A DNA stretch of 64,000 bases, from contig NZ_AQQP01000008.1 of NCBI RefSeq assembly GCF_002210165.1, forward strand, positions 62,001-126,000, read 5' to 3'. This stretch comes from Phaeobacter sp. 22II1-1F12B (GTDB taxonomy: Bacteria; Pseudomonadota; Alphaproteobacteria; Rhodobacterales; Rhodobacteraceae). The notes beneath the pieces are model-generated. The model was not told where the DNA came from. It made no database searches and was given only the letters and a program-made list of their open reading frames with translations. Every line of letters starts with the position of its first letter. Position 1 is the first letter of the stretch. Positions 53,180-63,161 of this stretch are shown here, piece after piece. The translations under genes and the position numbers were made by a program.

Positions 53180-54166
53180 TCAATTTCCCTCCCCGATAAA
53201 GCCCTCGTAGGTGCCATAGGCTTCGTAGCCGTAGGAGCCATCGTACATCGGTGCGAAATTGTGCTCCTGCGCCCAGATGAACCAGTTGTCGACAACCGTG
53301 CCGGTCAGCAGGATGCCGATCCCGCCGGTGATCGGCGTCAGGACAGCGAACCACCACGCCCAGCGGTGAATCCCCTCCATCGTGGCGTTGAACCCCATGG
53401 TCCAGCGCCAGAACAGCGCGGCCCGCTCCGATGCCGTGCCCCTGTCGAATATCTGTTCCAGCTCGCGGTCGCCCCCAAAGCGCGTCACCGCAAGGATCGT
53501 CGCACCGTGCATCGCGAAAAGCAGCACCGAACCGTAGAGGAAGACGATCGAAAGACAGTGGAACGGATTGTAGTAAAGGTTGCCGTAGCGGATCGAAAAT
53601 GCCGTAGTCCAGTCGAGATGCGGGAAGATCCCGTAGGGCACCGCCTCGGACCAAGATCCCATCAGGATCGGGCGGAACAGCCCCAGCACAAGGAACAGCC
53701 AGATCGCGCTGGCAAAAGCCCATGCCACGTGTTTGCCCATCTTCTGCTCCTGCGCCAGCAGGTAGGATCGCAGCCACCATGTGCAGACCGCGACCAGCAG
53801 GAAGAAGCTCGAGATGATGTACCAGCCCCCGTCGTTCAGCGGCGGCATCCTCAGCCCGTATTCCGGACTCGGCGGTTCAAGCGCCAGCCAGAACAGCTGA
53901 CGCAGCATTTCCGAGATCGACCAGTCGACCTGGCTCAGCATGTTGAGACCGACGATAAAGAACCAAAGCCCTCCGGCGCCCAGCGAAATCATCCCGGTCC
54001 AACCAAGGTAGATCGGCCCCAGCTGCGCATTGCCGAACCAGCCGAACAGTTTCGAAAAGCCGGGCCTGCCGATGCGTTCTTCCATCATGCGGCCATTGTC
54101 GTTCATGCCCCATTCCGGTTGGCCCTGCACCTGCACCTGCGTGAATATGTTCTGATAATCAGCCAT
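53180..54166 (-). CDS. pufM: Reaction centre M subunit
   Basis: A 328-residue, five-helix protein binding half of the special pair, accessory pigments and QA. Signatures: [20 protein letters not shown] near residue 53, the helix around [20 protein letters not shown] (about 200), and [20 protein letters not shown] near 250. The ATG at 54166 is the family start; a 19-residue longer frame is not supported. It follows pufL by two bases. Confidence 0.96.
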   Translation of the reverse strand: MADYQNIFTQVQVQGQPEWGMNDNGRMMEERIGRPGFSKLFGWFGNAQLGPIYLGWTGMISLGAGGLWFFIVGLNMLSQVDWSISEMLRQLFWLALEPPSPEYGLRMPPLNDGGWYIISSFFLLVAVCTWWLRSYLLAQEQKMGKHVAWAFASAIWLFLVLGLFRPILMGSWSEAVPYGIFPHLDWTTAFSIRYGNLYYNPFHCLSIVFLYGSVLLFAMHGATILAVTRFGGDRELEQIFDRGTASERAALFWRWTMGFNATMEGIHRWAWWFAVLTPITGGIGILLTGTVVDNWFIWAQEHNFAPMYDGSYGYEAYGTYEGFIGEGN

Positions 54167-54168
54167 GA

Positions 54169-55008
54169 TTACATCCCCACCTGAGACGGCCAGATCGGCA
54201 GTTCGAGCCACCAGTTCCACCACTCGGGCCAGCCCTTGGTCCAGACCGGGCCACTGATGATGATACAGACGGCCGAGAAGAAGACCGCGTTGATCGCCAG
54301 CAGGAACCCAAGCCGGTGAATCCCCAGCGTGCCGATCGAATAGCCGATGAAATCGCGAAAGAAGGTATCTTCATGATCCGGCGTCTTCGCGGTCTCACCC
54401 TTTTCCGGGTTGGCCGCCGACAGGATCAGCCCGCCATGCAGCGACAGCGCAAGGCAGGTGGTAAAGAACAGGGTCACCGCCAGCATATGAGCGGGATTGT
54501 AATGGAAATGCAGGTAGGCGTAGCCAGTGTTCGACACCCAGTCGAGATGGCTGAAAATCCCGTAGGGAAACCCGTGTCCCCATGCGCCCATCAGCAGCGG
54601 GCGAAAGATCACCAGCGTCATGTAGGCAAGGATCGCAAAGGCAAAGGCGAAGGGCACGTGATACCCGATGCCAAGCTTGCGGCAGATTTCGACCTCGCGC
54701 AGGGCCCAGCTTATAAAGGCACCGGTCGCGCAGAAGGTGATGATCTGCCAAAGCCCTCCCTCCATCAGCGGCGCCATGCCAAGCCCGTAGGAAAGATCCG
54801 GCGGCGCGATATTGATCAGCCAGGGATTGAAGGTGCCCTGATGCGCTGCCCCCCAGAATATCAGGATCGTGCCAAGCAGGGCGAAGAACGCCGTTGTGAC
54901 CCCGAAAAAGCCGACATAGAACGGTCCCACCCAGAAATCGAACAGATCTCCGCCGATCAGTGTGCCGCCGCGGACGCGGTATTTTCTCTCGAAACTCAGC
55001 AGTGCCAT
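54169..55008 (-). CDS. pufL: Reaction centre L subunit
   Basis: A 279-residue five-helix protein that with PufM forms the photochemical core. Characteristic stretches are [20 protein letters not shown] at the start, [20 protein letters not shown] and FNYNP-like [20 protein letters not shown] near 168. Length is normal. It lies 137 bases after pufA, a spacer that holds two strong stem-loops. Confidence 0.96.
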   Translation of the reverse strand: MALLSFERKYRVRGGTLIGGDLFDFWVGPFYVGFFGVTTAFFALLGTILIFWGAAHQGTFNPWLINIAPPDLSYGLGMAPLMEGGLWQIITFCATGAFISWALREVEICRKLGIGYHVPFAFAFAILAYMTLVIFRPLLMGAWGHGFPYGIFSHLDWVSNTGYAYLHFHYNPAHMLAVTLFFTTCLALSLHGGLILSAANPEKGETAKTPDHEDTFFRDFIGYSIGTLGIHRLGFLLAINAVFFSAVCIIISGPVWTKGWPEWWNWWLELPIWPSQVGM

Positions 55009-55073
55009 TTTGATCGCCTCCGCACTGGGCGGCCCGTCCCCTCAGACGCTGGCCGTCATGGGTGTCCCTATGC

Positions 55074-55138
55074 GGCTGCGGCCGGGCGCCCCCGCCCGCA
55101 GCCTTCTTTTCTCTCCGCACGGACGAAATGCCGTGCGG
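55074..55138 (-). promoter_or_regulatory. Two tandem stem-loops between pufA and pufL
   Basis: In mRNA sense, an 8-base stem (CCGCACGG/CCGTGCGG, 55115-55138) is followed by a second 8-base stem (GGCTGCGG/CCGCAGCC, 55074-55103). In Rhodobacter, hairpins here protect the pufBA message and make LH1 more abundant than the reaction centre. The same role is likely. Confidence 0.7.
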
Positions 55139-55145
55139 CGCGCGA

Positions 55146-55304
55146 TCACATGCCCTGTGCTGCTGCGGCGGACTCAAACCAGTTGAGCCCGTTGCTCAGC
55201 ACCACGAGATGGATCATCACTGCGAGCAGGAAGAGGAACACGCCCTGTGCAACAAACACGCGGCGCGGATCGAAAATCAGCCAAATCTTGTAGAATTTTG
55301 CCAT
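55146..55304 (-). CDS. pufA: LH1 alpha polypeptide
   Basis: A 52-residue light-harvesting peptide with one membrane helix (about 15-38). The start [20 protein letters not shown] and the bacteriochlorophyll-binding His32 in MIHLVVLS are typical of LH1 alpha. It follows pufB by 13 bases. Many copies form the ring around the reaction centre together with the beta chain. Confidence 0.95.
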   Translation of the reverse strand: MAKFYKIWLIFDPRRVFVAQGVFLFLLAVMIHLVVLSNGLNWFESAAAAQGM

Positions 55305-55317
55305 GTGTCAATCCTCC

Positions 55318-55467
55318 TCAGAACCATGGAGCCCAGATGTAGGTCGCGATATGCGCGACCACTGCGATCGCCACGAACAGCCAGAGGCCGCTCATGTAGA
55401 CCGAATGCAGCTCCTGGGCCTGCTCGTCGGTAAGACCTGTAAAGGACAGGTCGGTTCTATCAGCCAT
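55318..55467 (-). CDS. pufB: LH1 beta polypeptide
   Basis: A 49-residue peptide with one membrane helix (about 25-45). The conserved pattern [20 protein letters not shown] and the pigment-ligand His39 in [14 protein letters not shown] identify LH1 beta; His21 is the second conserved histidine. GGAGGATC-type ribosome site precedes the ATG. Confidence 0.95.
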   Translation of the reverse strand: MADRTDLSFTGLTDEQAQELHSVYMSGLWLFVAIAVVAHIATYIWAPWF

Positions 55468-55523
55468 GAACGATCCTCCGGAAAGTTACGCTGACACCGC
55501 AAACCCTGCGGCGGGGTCCCTTT

Positions 55524-55541
55524 GGGGCAGAGATCTGCCCC
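55524..55541 (-). promoter_or_regulatory. Stem-loop in the pufQ-pufB gap
   Basis: GGGGCAG and CTGCCCC form a 7-base stem around a 4-base loop in the 120-base gap between pufQ and pufB. It may protect or expose the 5' end of the pufBA message after processing. Confidence 0.45.
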
Positions 55542-55587
55542 GCCGGATCTGTCCGCCCTTCCGGGCGTACAGCTCGTGGCCCGGCCG

Positions 55588-55815
55588 TCAGGCCGAGAAA
55601 ATTACTGGCGTGATGCGGTCCGCTTCAAGCCAGGCGCGCGCCAGGGGGCCGCGCAGGTTCAAGGTGCGCTGCCGCTTGATGCACAGCACCCATTCGACTG
55701 TCGAAAATGGCAGGGCGAGCAGAAAGATAAGGGTGAAATACAACCTGTATTCAAAGCGTTCCGCCCGCTGCGCCCGGAAATGCGGGTCGCGTGACACATT
55801 GCTGTTCATCGTCAT
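55588..55815 (-). CDS. pufQ: PufQ protein
   Basis: A 75-residue protein with one hydrophobic segment (about 24-43, [21 protein letters not shown]) and an Arg-rich middle, like PufQ, which is linked to bacteriochlorophyll synthesis and handling ahead of pufBA. The start overlaps the bchZ stop (ATGA) and has AGGAGGAG upstream. The protein is short and diverged, so the name rests partly on position. Confidence 0.82.
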   Translation of the reverse strand: MTMNSNVSRDPHFRAQRAERFEYRLYFTLIFLLALPFSTVEWVLCIKRQRTLNLRGPLARAWLEADRITPVIFSA

Positions 55816-57299
55816 CCGAGGTCTCCTCCTCTTATCGGTCGTCCGGGTCCGGCGCCTTCCGGCGCCAGCGCCCTGATCGTTTCGATCACGACACGTTCAT
55901 CGCCCCGGTTCAGCGCGGCCGTTTCCGCGGCATCACGCAGGGATTTTGCAGCCGAAATACGGGTCAGCACCGGGTGGCTGGCCACGATCCGTTCCAGCTC
56001 GGCCTGCGCATCCGCATCCCACGGGAAATCGCGGCGCAGCGGAGTCGGCGTGGCTTCGGTCGCATCCATTGCACGCGCCAGCGGCAGGATCTGGAACAGC
56101 GCATCGAACAGGCCATTACAGAGTTCCTGAACCAGGTAGGTGGCCCCGGCATATCCCATGAACGGCGTCCCCGTCGCCCGCCGTATTACCGCGCCGGGAA
56201 AACTGGCCGGGATAAAGGCCGGGCTCGGCCCGTGCCCGCTTTTTAACTCGGCAAGATACATCTTCTCGTTGACGCTCCCGAAAAGGACCAGCGGTCGCTT
56301 CGCGGCGATCATGGCCCTTATCCGCTCATTGTCGGTTTTACGTCCGGCGGTTCGGGCCTCGGCAAAGGCACAGGGTAATCCCAGATCGTCCTCGAGAAAG
56401 AGCCGGATGCCCCGTGTATAGGTCTCATTGGCCACGATCCCGAATGAGGCAGTGGCAAAGAAATCCTGCGTGACCGAACGCCAGAGATCCCAGACCGGCT
56501 TGATGGTCGAATGTTTCTCGCGGGTGATAAAGGGCTCCGGATCAAGTCCCAGCAGCGCGCCAAGGCGGCGCAGAAAGCGCGTGGTCGACTCGACCCCGAT
56601 GGGCGCCTGCAGATAGGGCTTGCCCAGCACCTCGGCCAGCCCGCGCCCGAATTCGCGATAGAGACAGATGTTCACCTCGGCGTTCACAAGGTTGCGCATC
56701 TCGGCCAGATGGGCACCCAGTGGCATCACCATGTTGACCTCGGCCCCGATCCCCTCCACCAGCCGCCGGATCTCATGCAGATCCGAGGGCATGTTGAACG
56801 TGCCATACATCGGCCCAAGGATGTTGACACGCGGAGGCGCATCCGCCGCCCGTTTCTTCTCTGGTGGCATCCGCCCCTTCGTCATGCCAAACTCGGTAAA
56901 GATCCAGGTCATCGCCCGATCCGCCGCCTGCCACTGATCCTCGTCGATGGTGCGCGGCAGAAAACGCTGGATATTCGTGCCCTGCGGCGTAACCCCGCCG
57001 CCAATCATCTCGGCAATCGAACCTGTCACCACCACTGCCGGCAGCGCCGGGTCCAGGGTCTCCCAGGCCCGCTTCATGGACTCCTCGGTCCCCGATCCCA
57101 TCTCGCCTTCCCCAAGACCGGTTACCACGATCGGCAATTCATGAGGCGGCAAGGCGTCCGTGTAATGCAGCACGCTCGTCACCGGCAGGTTCTCGCAACC
57201 CACCGGCCCGTCGATCACGACCTGCAATCCTTTCACCGCGCAGAATGCATAGATCGCGCCCCAATAGCCGCCGGCCCGGTCATGGTCCTGGATCAGCAT
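55812..57299 (-). CDS. bchZ: Chlorophyllide a reductase subunit BchZ
   Basis: A 495-residue NifK-like subunit that, with BchY and BchX, reduces ring B of chlorophyllide. The N-terminus [19 protein letters not shown] with [15 protein letters not shown] and [16 protein letters not shown] are marks of BchZ. The ATG at 57299 has GGAGG seven bases before it. It is separated from bchY by about 190 bases containing a palindromic repeat, a larger gap than elsewhere in the operon. Confidence 0.95.
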   Translation of the reverse strand: MLIQDHDRAGGYWGAIYAFCAVKGLQVVIDGPVGCENLPVTSVLHYTDALPPHELPIVVTGLGEGEMGSGTEESMKRAWETLDPALPAVVVTGSIAEMIGGGVTPQGTNIQRFLPRTIDEDQWQAADRAMTWIFTEFGMTKGRMPPEKKRAADAPPRVNILGPMYGTFNMPSDLHEIRRLVEGIGAEVNMVMPLGAHLAEMRNLVNAEVNICLYREFGRGLAEVLGKPYLQAPIGVESTTRFLRRLGALLGLDPEPFITREKHSTIKPVWDLWRSVTQDFFATASFGIVANETYTRGIRLFLEDDLGLPCAFAEARTAGRKTDNERIRAMIAAKRPLVLFGSVNEKMYLAELKSGHGPSPAFIPASFPGAVIRRATGTPFMGYAGATYLVQELCNGLFDALFQILPLARAMDATEATPTPLRRDFPWDADAQAELERIVASHPVLTRISAAKSLRDAAETAALNRGDERVVIETIRALAPEGAGPGRPIRGGDLG

Positions 57300-57330
57300 G
57301 GGACCGCCTCCCATGTCTTCTTTGGGTCAG

Positions 57331-57372
57331 AAATATCCCGGGGGAGTCCGCAGGACGGGGGCAGAGCCCCCC
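57331..57372. repeat. GC-rich intergenic palindromic repeat between bchY and bchZ
   Basis: The element AAATATCCCGGGGGAG...GGGGGCAGAGCCCCC combines GTCC/GGAC arms with a 6-base stem (GGGGGC/GCCCCC) at 57357-57371. Sequences of this look recur between genes in many Rhodobacteraceae genomes and behave like REP elements. It occupies most of the extra space in this gap. Confidence 0.55.
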
Positions 57373-57489
57373 TGGTGGACCCATTATCAGATGCTGCGCT
57401 GCGGCGGTGTACAGGTGGTGTACGGGTTGTGCTCGGATAGCACCCCCACATTTCCAGCCTTCCCGATCCATGTCGCCTCCTCAATCGCA

Positions 57490-59013
57490 TCAGATCATCT
57501 CCTGTGCCTTGGCGGCGCGCGCCAACTTGTCGAGCTTCTTCTGATGCTGCGCCCGGAAATCGGGGCGCAGGTTAGGCGCGCCTTCCCAGACCCCGGCGGT
57601 ATCCTCCGCGCCGACCCCGTCAAAAAAGGCGCGCATCCGATCCATCCGGTCCTTGTTGGCAATAGCTGCGTTGATCACTTCGGCCAGTGATCCCGCACCC
57701 GCGGGTCCCATCAGCGGCCGCGAGGAAATCAGGTTGGTGAAATAAAGCGCCGGAATGCCAAGCTGTTTCGCCTTCTGCACAACCGGGGTCGTGCCAATCG
57801 CCAGATCCGGGCCGATTGCCTCCATCGCGGCGCAATCCTGCTCCAGCGAAGCACGGAATGTCACCCTCACACCCCGGTCGGCCAGCCATGCCGCATCCGC
57901 CGCGTTCCAAGGCGTCCTGGGGCAGGCGGTCCCGACATAGGGAACATCCGCCCCGCTTTCGATCAGCAGGCGCGCCACCAGCAATTCGCTACCCTCGTAC
58001 CCCGAGAGCGTGATGACACCGTCGACCCTCGCCTGCGCCAGCGCCGCCTTGATCGCGGGCAGAAAGGCGTTGTGGGCCGTACTCACCTTTTCCTTCGCAA
58101 TTCCAAAGGTTTCACCAATGGCCGCCAGCCAGCCTGCGGTGCCGTCCAGGCCCACCGGGGCGCTGCCGACGACAGACCGACCGGCCTGTTCAAATACCCG
58201 AACCGCAGAGGTATAGAATGGATGCATCGCCGCCACCGCGCCGCAATCCAGCGCGGCATAAAGCTCACGCCACTCGCGACACGGCACCACCGGACCGGCG
58301 GCCAGTCCCAACGGGGCCAGCATCGCGCCGATCATGATCGGATCTGCCGGGAACATCTCTCCCATCAGCGCAACACTCGGACGGTCTTCGCGCCCGGATA
58401 ACGGCGCAGCGACCGGGCCGGCGGCGACTTCCCGGGCTGCATAGTCCAGCATTGCCCCGGCCAGCACGTCCTTGGCTTCGGCATGGGTCGGAATGCCAAA
58501 TCCCGGAACGTCGATGCCGACGATACGCACCCCGTTGATTTCCTTGGGCAAAAGCCGCAGCGGCACGCCGCTTGCGGTCGGCACGCAAAGGTTCGTCACA
58601 ACGATGGCGTCATAGCGGTCCGGATCGGCCAGTTCATGCACGCTTTTGCGGATATCTTCGAACAGCTTGCCGGTGACCAGCGTTTCCGAATTGAACGGCA
58701 CATAGCCAACCGAGCGCCGCGCGCCGTAGAAATGTGACACGAAAGTCAGCCCGTAAACGCAGCAGGCCGATCCGCTCAGCACCGTCGCCACGCGCTTCAT
58801 GCGCAGCCCGACACGCAGGCTGCCGAACGCCGGGCACATGGACTGCGGCTTGTCATGCGGACCCTTTGGATAATCCGCCGCATATTGATCCAGCAAATCG
58901 GATTGCCCGGCCCGACGCGCGGCATCCTCAAGCGCGCCACCTCCGTGACAACCGCCGGTCTCACTCAGGGCTTCGGGCTGGCTTTCGCTGTCATATGTCC
59001 GGTCATTGCTCAT
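57490..59013 (-). CDS. bchY: Chlorophyllide a reductase subunit BchY
   Basis: A 507-residue NifD-like subunit. Cluster-ligand cysteines are in PQSMCPAFGSLR (about 57-68) and SGSACCVYGLTFV (about 80-92), with VVTNLCVPTASGVPLRLLP near 138. It pairs with BchZ and takes electrons from BchX. It starts directly after the bchX stop, with no gap. The first 40 residues are variable. Confidence 0.95.
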   Translation of the reverse strand: MSNDRTYDSESQPEALSETGGCHGGGALEDAARRAGQSDLLDQYAADYPKGPHDKPQSMCPAFGSLRVGLRMKRVATVLSGSACCVYGLTFVSHFYGARRSVGYVPFNSETLVTGKLFEDIRKSVHELADPDRYDAIVVTNLCVPTASGVPLRLLPKEINGVRIVGIDVPGFGIPTHAEAKDVLAGAMLDYAAREVAAGPVAAPLSGREDRPSVALMGEMFPADPIMIGAMLAPLGLAAGPVVPCREWRELYAALDCGAVAAMHPFYTSAVRVFEQAGRSVVGSAPVGLDGTAGWLAAIGETFGIAKEKVSTAHNAFLPAIKAALAQARVDGVITLSGYEGSELLVARLLIESGADVPYVGTACPRTPWNAADAAWLADRGVRVTFRASLEQDCAAMEAIGPDLAIGTTPVVQKAKQLGIPALYFTNLISSRPLMGPAGAGSLAEVINAAIANKDRMDRMRAFFDGVGAEDTAGVWEGAPNLRPDFRAQHQKKLDKLARAAKAQEMI

Positions 59014-60018
59014 TCAGGCCTCGTCATAAATGACTTCGAGGGAAGGCTTTTCAGCCGCGTTCTTGCCGCGCATGTCGATGTCCGTAGCCGGTTCCAGCAC
59101 CACGTCGCCGCCGGTATCCTTGCTGTCGAACAGCGCCAGCAGCCCGTCCTGATCCAGCGGTGCTGGGCGGATCGGCGGTGCCTCGGATACGTTCATGCCA
59201 AGCTCGGCGAACAGCGCGCCCCACGGGCTTTGCCCGGTGCCGACAATTTGATAATTAGCTGATTTCTTTCGTAAATCGTCATCCTGCGGGATCGAGGCCA
59301 GCACCGGGATATTGACTGCGCTCGCGAATGCCTGCGCCTCTCCCGATCCATCATCCTTGTTGATGACCAGCCCGGCGACGCCGACATTGCCGCCCAGCTT
59401 GCGGAAATATTCGACTGCCGAGCAGACGTTGTTCGCCACGTAGAGGCTTTGTAAATCGTTCGATCCTACAAGGATCACCTTCTGCGCCATGTCCCGCGCA
59501 ATGGGCAGGCCGAAACCGCCGCAGACCACGTCGCCCAGGAAATCGAGGAGGACAAAGTCGAAATCCCAGTCGTGAAAGCCGAGCTTTTCGAGCAGTTCAA
59601 ACCCGTGGATGATCCCGCGCCCGCCGCAGCCGCGCCCGACTTCCGGACCGCCAAGCTCCATGGCAAAGACGCCGCCGCGCTTGAAGCAGACATCGCCGAT
59701 CTTCACCTCTTCGCCCGCCAGCTTTTTGCGGGTCGAGGTTTCGATGATTGTCGGGCAGGCTTTCCCCCCGAAGAGGAGCGAGGTGGTATCTGATTTCGGA
59801 TCGCAACCGATCAGCAGGACCCGTTTACCCTGCTCGGCCATCATGTGACTTAGGTTCGCCAATGTGAATGACTTACCGATGCCGCCCTTGCCATAAATCG
59901 CGATGATCTGGGTTTTGCTTTTCGGCTCTTCCGACGCGATGACATCGGCCAGATCCTCATGCGCTTCGTCACGCAGACGCTTGTCGAAATCCTTGAGGTT
60001 CGGCACGTCGTCTTTCAT
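59014..60018 (-). CDS. bchX: Chlorophyllide a reductase iron protein BchX
   Basis: A 334-residue NifH-like ATPase. The P-loop GKGGIGKS is at about 43-50, followed by [20 protein letters not shown], with 4Fe-4S ligand cysteines in GRGCGGRG and [12 protein letters not shown]. It delivers electrons to BchYZ for the step that makes bacteriochlorin pigments. It overlaps bchC by four bases. Confidence 0.96.
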   Translation of the reverse strand: MKDDVPNLKDFDKRLRDEAHEDLADVIASEEPKSKTQIIAIYGKGGIGKSFTLANLSHMMAEQGKRVLLIGCDPKSDTTSLLFGGKACPTIIETSTRKKLAGEEVKIGDVCFKRGGVFAMELGGPEVGRGCGGRGIIHGFELLEKLGFHDWDFDFVLLDFLGDVVCGGFGLPIARDMAQKVILVGSNDLQSLYVANNVCSAVEYFRKLGGNVGVAGLVINKDDGSGEAQAFASAVNIPVLASIPQDDDLRKKSANYQIVGTGQSPWGALFAELGMNVSEAPPIRPAPLDQDGLLALFDSKDTGGDVVLEPATDIDMRGKNAAEKPSLEVIYDEA

Positions 60019-60956
60019 GATACGTCCTTCCAGTTGAGGATCATTTTCAGGCAGGATGGGTCTTCGAAGGCTTGTCGATAGGCCGCCCCCGCATCTGTCG
60101 CCGGGCTTTCATGAGTAATCAGGCCAGACATCGACAGCGCCCCGGATTCGATCAGCGCGCGTGTCGCGATCATGTCGCCGCGGGTCCACTCTGCAGCGAT
60201 GCGAAACCGGGCCTCCTTCATGAAGGCGGGCGGAAAGGCAAAGCTGAGCGGCGCGGGATAGAACCCCGCAAGGACGATTTCGCCGCCTCGCTCGATGCGC
60301 CCCACGAGGTCGTTCAAAATCGCCCCGTTGCCCGAGGCGTCGTAGATGGCGCGGTAATCGCGCCGGGGGTCCGCGTCGGGCGTAATGACCTGATAGCCTT
60401 CGGCACCTGACCGACGGGTCGGATCGACTTCCCAGACGGTGGGGGCGGGTGCTCCGGCGGCAATGGTCAGTCGCGCCAGCAGGCGACCCAGAACGCCGTG
60501 GCCTACGATCAGGTCTGGCGCGGCATGGTTTAACCCGGCCATCGCATGGCGCGCGGTCGCGGCCAGCGCAAGCAGCGCGCTTTGGGACCCGAGTGCCGCG
60601 TCAACCCGCGTGATCCGTTCGGCAGGGGTGACGATGCGCCGGGCGGATCCGCCGAACAGGCCAAAGGCGCCTTCGTAGCAGTTGGCGCCTGGAACGAACA
60701 CGTGATCGCCGGGCCGGAAACCTGTTTCCGGGCGTGCCTCGATAACTTCGCCCGCGGCCTCGTACCCGGGCACAAGTGGAAACCCCATGCCGGGAAAGGG
60801 AGGCATATCACCGGTCCAGAAGAGTTTCTCGGTCCCTGTCGAAATGCCGCTGTGAGAGATTTCAACGACCACATCGCCGTCACCCGGTTCGCACAGGCCG
60901 ATCGTCTCGATGCCGAGATGTCGCGGGCTCTCAAGGATGATGGCAGCGGTCTGCAA
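60015..60956 (-). CDS. bchC: Bacteriochlorophyllide a dehydrogenase BchC (TTG start)
   Basis: A 313-residue zinc-free member of the alcohol-dehydrogenase fold that oxidises the 3-hydroxyethyl group to acetyl. Marks are FSGIST-type [20 protein letters not shown] (about 35-54), [12 protein letters not shown] near 138, and [14 protein letters not shown]. The start is TTG at 60956, with AGGGGG seven bases before it and no in-frame ATG nearby. It leads the bchCXYZ-puf transcript. Confidence 0.93.
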   Translation of the reverse strand: MQTAAIILESPRHLGIETIGLCEPGDGDVVVEISHSGISTGTEKLFWTGDMPPFPGMGFPLVPGYEAAGEVIEARPETGFRPGDHVFVPGANCYEGAFGLFGGSARRIVTPAERITRVDAALGSQSALLALAATARHAMAGLNHAAPDLIVGHGVLGRLLARLTIAAGAPAPTVWEVDPTRRSGAEGYQVITPDADPRRDYRAIYDASGNGAILNDLVGRIERGGEIVLAGFYPAPLSFAFPPAFMKEARFRIAAEWTRGDMIATRALIESGALSMSGLITHESPATDAGAAYRQAFEDPSCLKMILNWKDVS

Positions 60957-61017
60957 CGGATGGCCCCCTTTGGGTGCGCGGTCCCTTCAGGGGGACTCGG
61001 TGTGTTGACAGTGGTTA

Positions 61018-61061
61018 TGTCAGCCTATCATTACATATCTGACTGTCAACCAAAACTGACA
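61018..61061. promoter_or_regulatory. Paired PpsR/CrtJ boxes before bchC
   Basis: Exact TGT-N12-ACA motifs lie at 61018-61035 and 61044-61061, separated by 8 bases. This is the arrangement known for cooperative CrtJ/PpsR binding at the Rhodobacter bchC promoter. A TTGACA on the minus strand falls in the distal box. Confidence 0.8.
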
Positions 61062-61083
61062 TATATGTGTAAGGGTGGGAAAC

Positions 61084-62202
61084 CTATCTGAAGCCAGTCA
61101 CGACCGAAGTGACGTATGTTCGGCGCGTCGCCGGATTGCGCAGGCCGCGAAAGCCGACCTCCCGGCAGAGCGCCATGATCTCATCGGCCGACCGGGTTCT
61201 GCCGGTGCCCATTGCCTTGGTGTAGAAGGCAAAATAAACGTCTGTCGCCGGATCGGGCCGGTTGCCGCCAGACATCGGCTCGGCAATGATGAGACGCCCG
61301 TTTGGCGGCAAGGCGTCGTGTACTTTCCGCAAGAGTGCGCGGACCGTATCGTCCTGATGATCGAACAGGACCCGGATCAGGCAAACGGCGTCCGCTCCGG
61401 TCGGGAGCGGATCATTGCGGAAATCGCCCGGGTGAAAGTGAACCCTGCCGGGGAAGGCACCAAGACGAGCCCCAGCGGTATCGATGACGGGGGGCAGATC
61501 GAAAAGATCAGCGCGCAAATCGGGATACTGGCGCAGGGCCAGGGACAGAAACACACCGCTGCCGCCGGCCACATCGAGCAGGCTTTTGACTCCCTTCAGG
61601 GAGATCGTCGAGAGGATTTCCTGCGCCAAAAGGGTCTGGCTGTCGGCCATAAGGCGTGAAAATGCCTGCGTTGCCTTTGGGTCGATCGCAGCCCCTTTGC
61701 CAAAGACATAGGGCCAGAAAGCGGCAACCTCCGGCGCGGTCTCGCCGCGCAGAAATGCAACCGGGTCTTCCAGATCGCGATAGAGGAGGCGGTTATGCAG
61801 GATCATCTGTTCAAGCCCCGGCACACCCAGCAGGGCGGCCCCCTTTCGGGCAAGGGCATAGCGACCGCCCGTTTGCCGTTTCACCAGCCTAAGCGCTGCG
61901 GCGGCCTGCAAAAGAAGAGCCATCGATGGCTCTTTCATATCGCTCAAGCGGGCGAGGTCCGACGGCGTGGCGGGGGCTTCGTACAGATGATGAAGGAGAC
62001 GCAATTCAACTACGGCCAACAGGGTCTGACTATGGGCAAAGCCTTGCACCAGATTGAAAATATCCGCGCCCTCGCGACGCGAAATCGACCGGGTAAGGAG
62101 GTTCTGCGCGGCCCATGCCTGAAAGCCGGGTTTTGCGATCAGCCGGTGGAGCCAGTTCGTGACGCTGCGTGGATTGCGGCCAGACCTGTCGGGCAAGTCC
62201 AT
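61084..62202 (-). CDS. crtF: Hydroxyneurosporene methyltransferase
   Basis: A 372-residue SAM-dependent O-methyltransferase that adds the 1-methoxy group of spheroidene-type carotenoids. The SAM site LLDVAGGSGVFLSLALRQYP is near residue 210, and the N-terminal dimerisation domain contains EGADIFNLVQGFAHSQTLLA. It follows crtE by four bases and precedes the bchC promoter. Confidence 0.93.
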   Translation of the reverse strand: MDLPDRSGRNPRSVTNWLHRLIAKPGFQAWAAQNLLTRSISRREGADIFNLVQGFAHSQTLLAVVELRLLHHLYEAPATPSDLARLSDMKEPSMALLLQAAAALRLVKRQTGGRYALARKGAALLGVPGLEQMILHNRLLYRDLEDPVAFLRGETAPEVAAFWPYVFGKGAAIDPKATQAFSRLMADSQTLLAQEILSTISLKGVKSLLDVAGGSGVFLSLALRQYPDLRADLFDLPPVIDTAGARLGAFPGRVHFHPGDFRNDPLPTGADAVCLIRVLFDHQDDTVRALLRKVHDALPPNGRLIIAEPMSGGNRPDPATDVYFAFYTKAMGTGRTRSADEIMALCREVGFRGLRNPATRRTYVTSVVTGFR

Positions 62203-62206
62203 CGCA

Positions 62207-63076
62207 TCAGGCTCGGTGGCGCGCCGGCATCGCGGGTGTCACCTTTTCCGAATAGGCGCGAACCATATGCGCAAGCGTGGCTTCGCCCGGGCAGGACGGA
62301 ATCGACGCGATGGCCCCGGCAAGAATATCCCGGAGCCGGTCATACGCGCCCTGCATCCCGAGCGTGGCCACGGCATTTGGCCGTCCGTGCAGGTCATCCT
62401 GACCTTGTGGCTTGCCCAGTGTTGTTTCATCGCAAAGCGCGTCACGCAGGTCATCGGCAACCTGAAAGGCCTCTCCGATCCGGTCGCCCAGCTCGTACCA
62501 GGGTTCGGCTTCCTGCCCGGCGGCGATGGCGCCCATCTGGGTCGCGGCGATGAACAGGGCACCGGTTTTGGATCGGTGGTAGGCGGCGAGGTCGATGACC
62601 TCTTCGCTTTCCCACCCTTGCCCGGCGCAGATACCGTTGGGCATGCCGCTGCACCGGGTCAGCGTCAGCAAAAGCTCGGCACCGCGTTCCGGATGGCTGA
62701 CTGTTGCCCGGGCAAGTACCTCGAAGGCGAGGATGATGAGGCTGTCACCGGTCAGAACCGCAAGAGGTTCGGAAAAGGCGCAGTGAACCGAAGGCTTGCC
62801 GCGCCGGAGGGCGGCATCGTCGAAACAGGGAAGGTCGTCATGTACGAGACTTGCACAGTGGATCAGTTCAAGTGCGGCCGCAGCATGATCCGTAAGCTGC
62901 GGATGATCATCGCCGCAGGCTTTTGCGACCGAGACCAGAATGGTCGGACGTATGCGTGCTCCGCCCGGATGCGTGGCATATTCGAGACAAGTTGACAGTT
63001 TTCCGGGTGCGGCGGGGCCTCTGCTCAGGTTGATGGCCCGGGAAATGGCGGCGTTGATGCGGTCATCCAAGGGCAT
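62207..63076 (-). CDS. crtE: Geranylgeranyl diphosphate synthase
   Basis: A 289-residue trans-prenyltransferase. The first Asp-rich motif is in LVHDDLPCFDDAALRRGKPS (about 77-96) and the second in FQVADDLRDAL (about 213-223). It makes the C20 unit for carotenoids and for the tail of bacteriochlorophyll. It is divergent from crtD with a PpsR box in the gap. Confidence 0.94.
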   Translation of the reverse strand: MPLDDRINAAISRAINLSRGPAAPGKLSTCLEYATHPGGARIRPTILVSVAKACGDDHPQLTDHAAAALELIHCASLVHDDLPCFDDAALRRGKPSVHCAFSEPLAVLTGDSLIILAFEVLARATVSHPERGAELLLTLTRCSGMPNGICAGQGWESEEVIDLAAYHRSKTGALFIAATQMGAIAAGQEAEPWYELGDRIGEAFQVADDLRDALCDETTLGKPQGQDDLHGRPNAVATLGMQGAYDRLRDILAGAIASIPSCPGEATLAHMVRAYSEKVTPAMPARHRA

Positions 63077-63114
63077 GTGGCCTCGCTATTCGTAATCAAT
63101 TTCTGACACTGCGG

Positions 63115-63132
63115 TGTAAATAATACTGGACA
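63115..63132. promoter_or_regulatory. PpsR/CrtJ box between crtE and crtD
   Basis: An exact TGT-N12-ACA motif lies in the 85-base gap between divergent crtE and crtD. One site could repress both directions. Confidence 0.7.
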
Positions 63133-63161
63133 CTTGCGTGTAACGAGTCAACTCTTCTTTA

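Noticed and set aside
53075-54184. Long plus-strand frame over pufM/pufC
   Set aside because: It is the complement of highly conserved reaction-centre genes; composition is Arg/His/Pro-rich as expected for a shadow frame.
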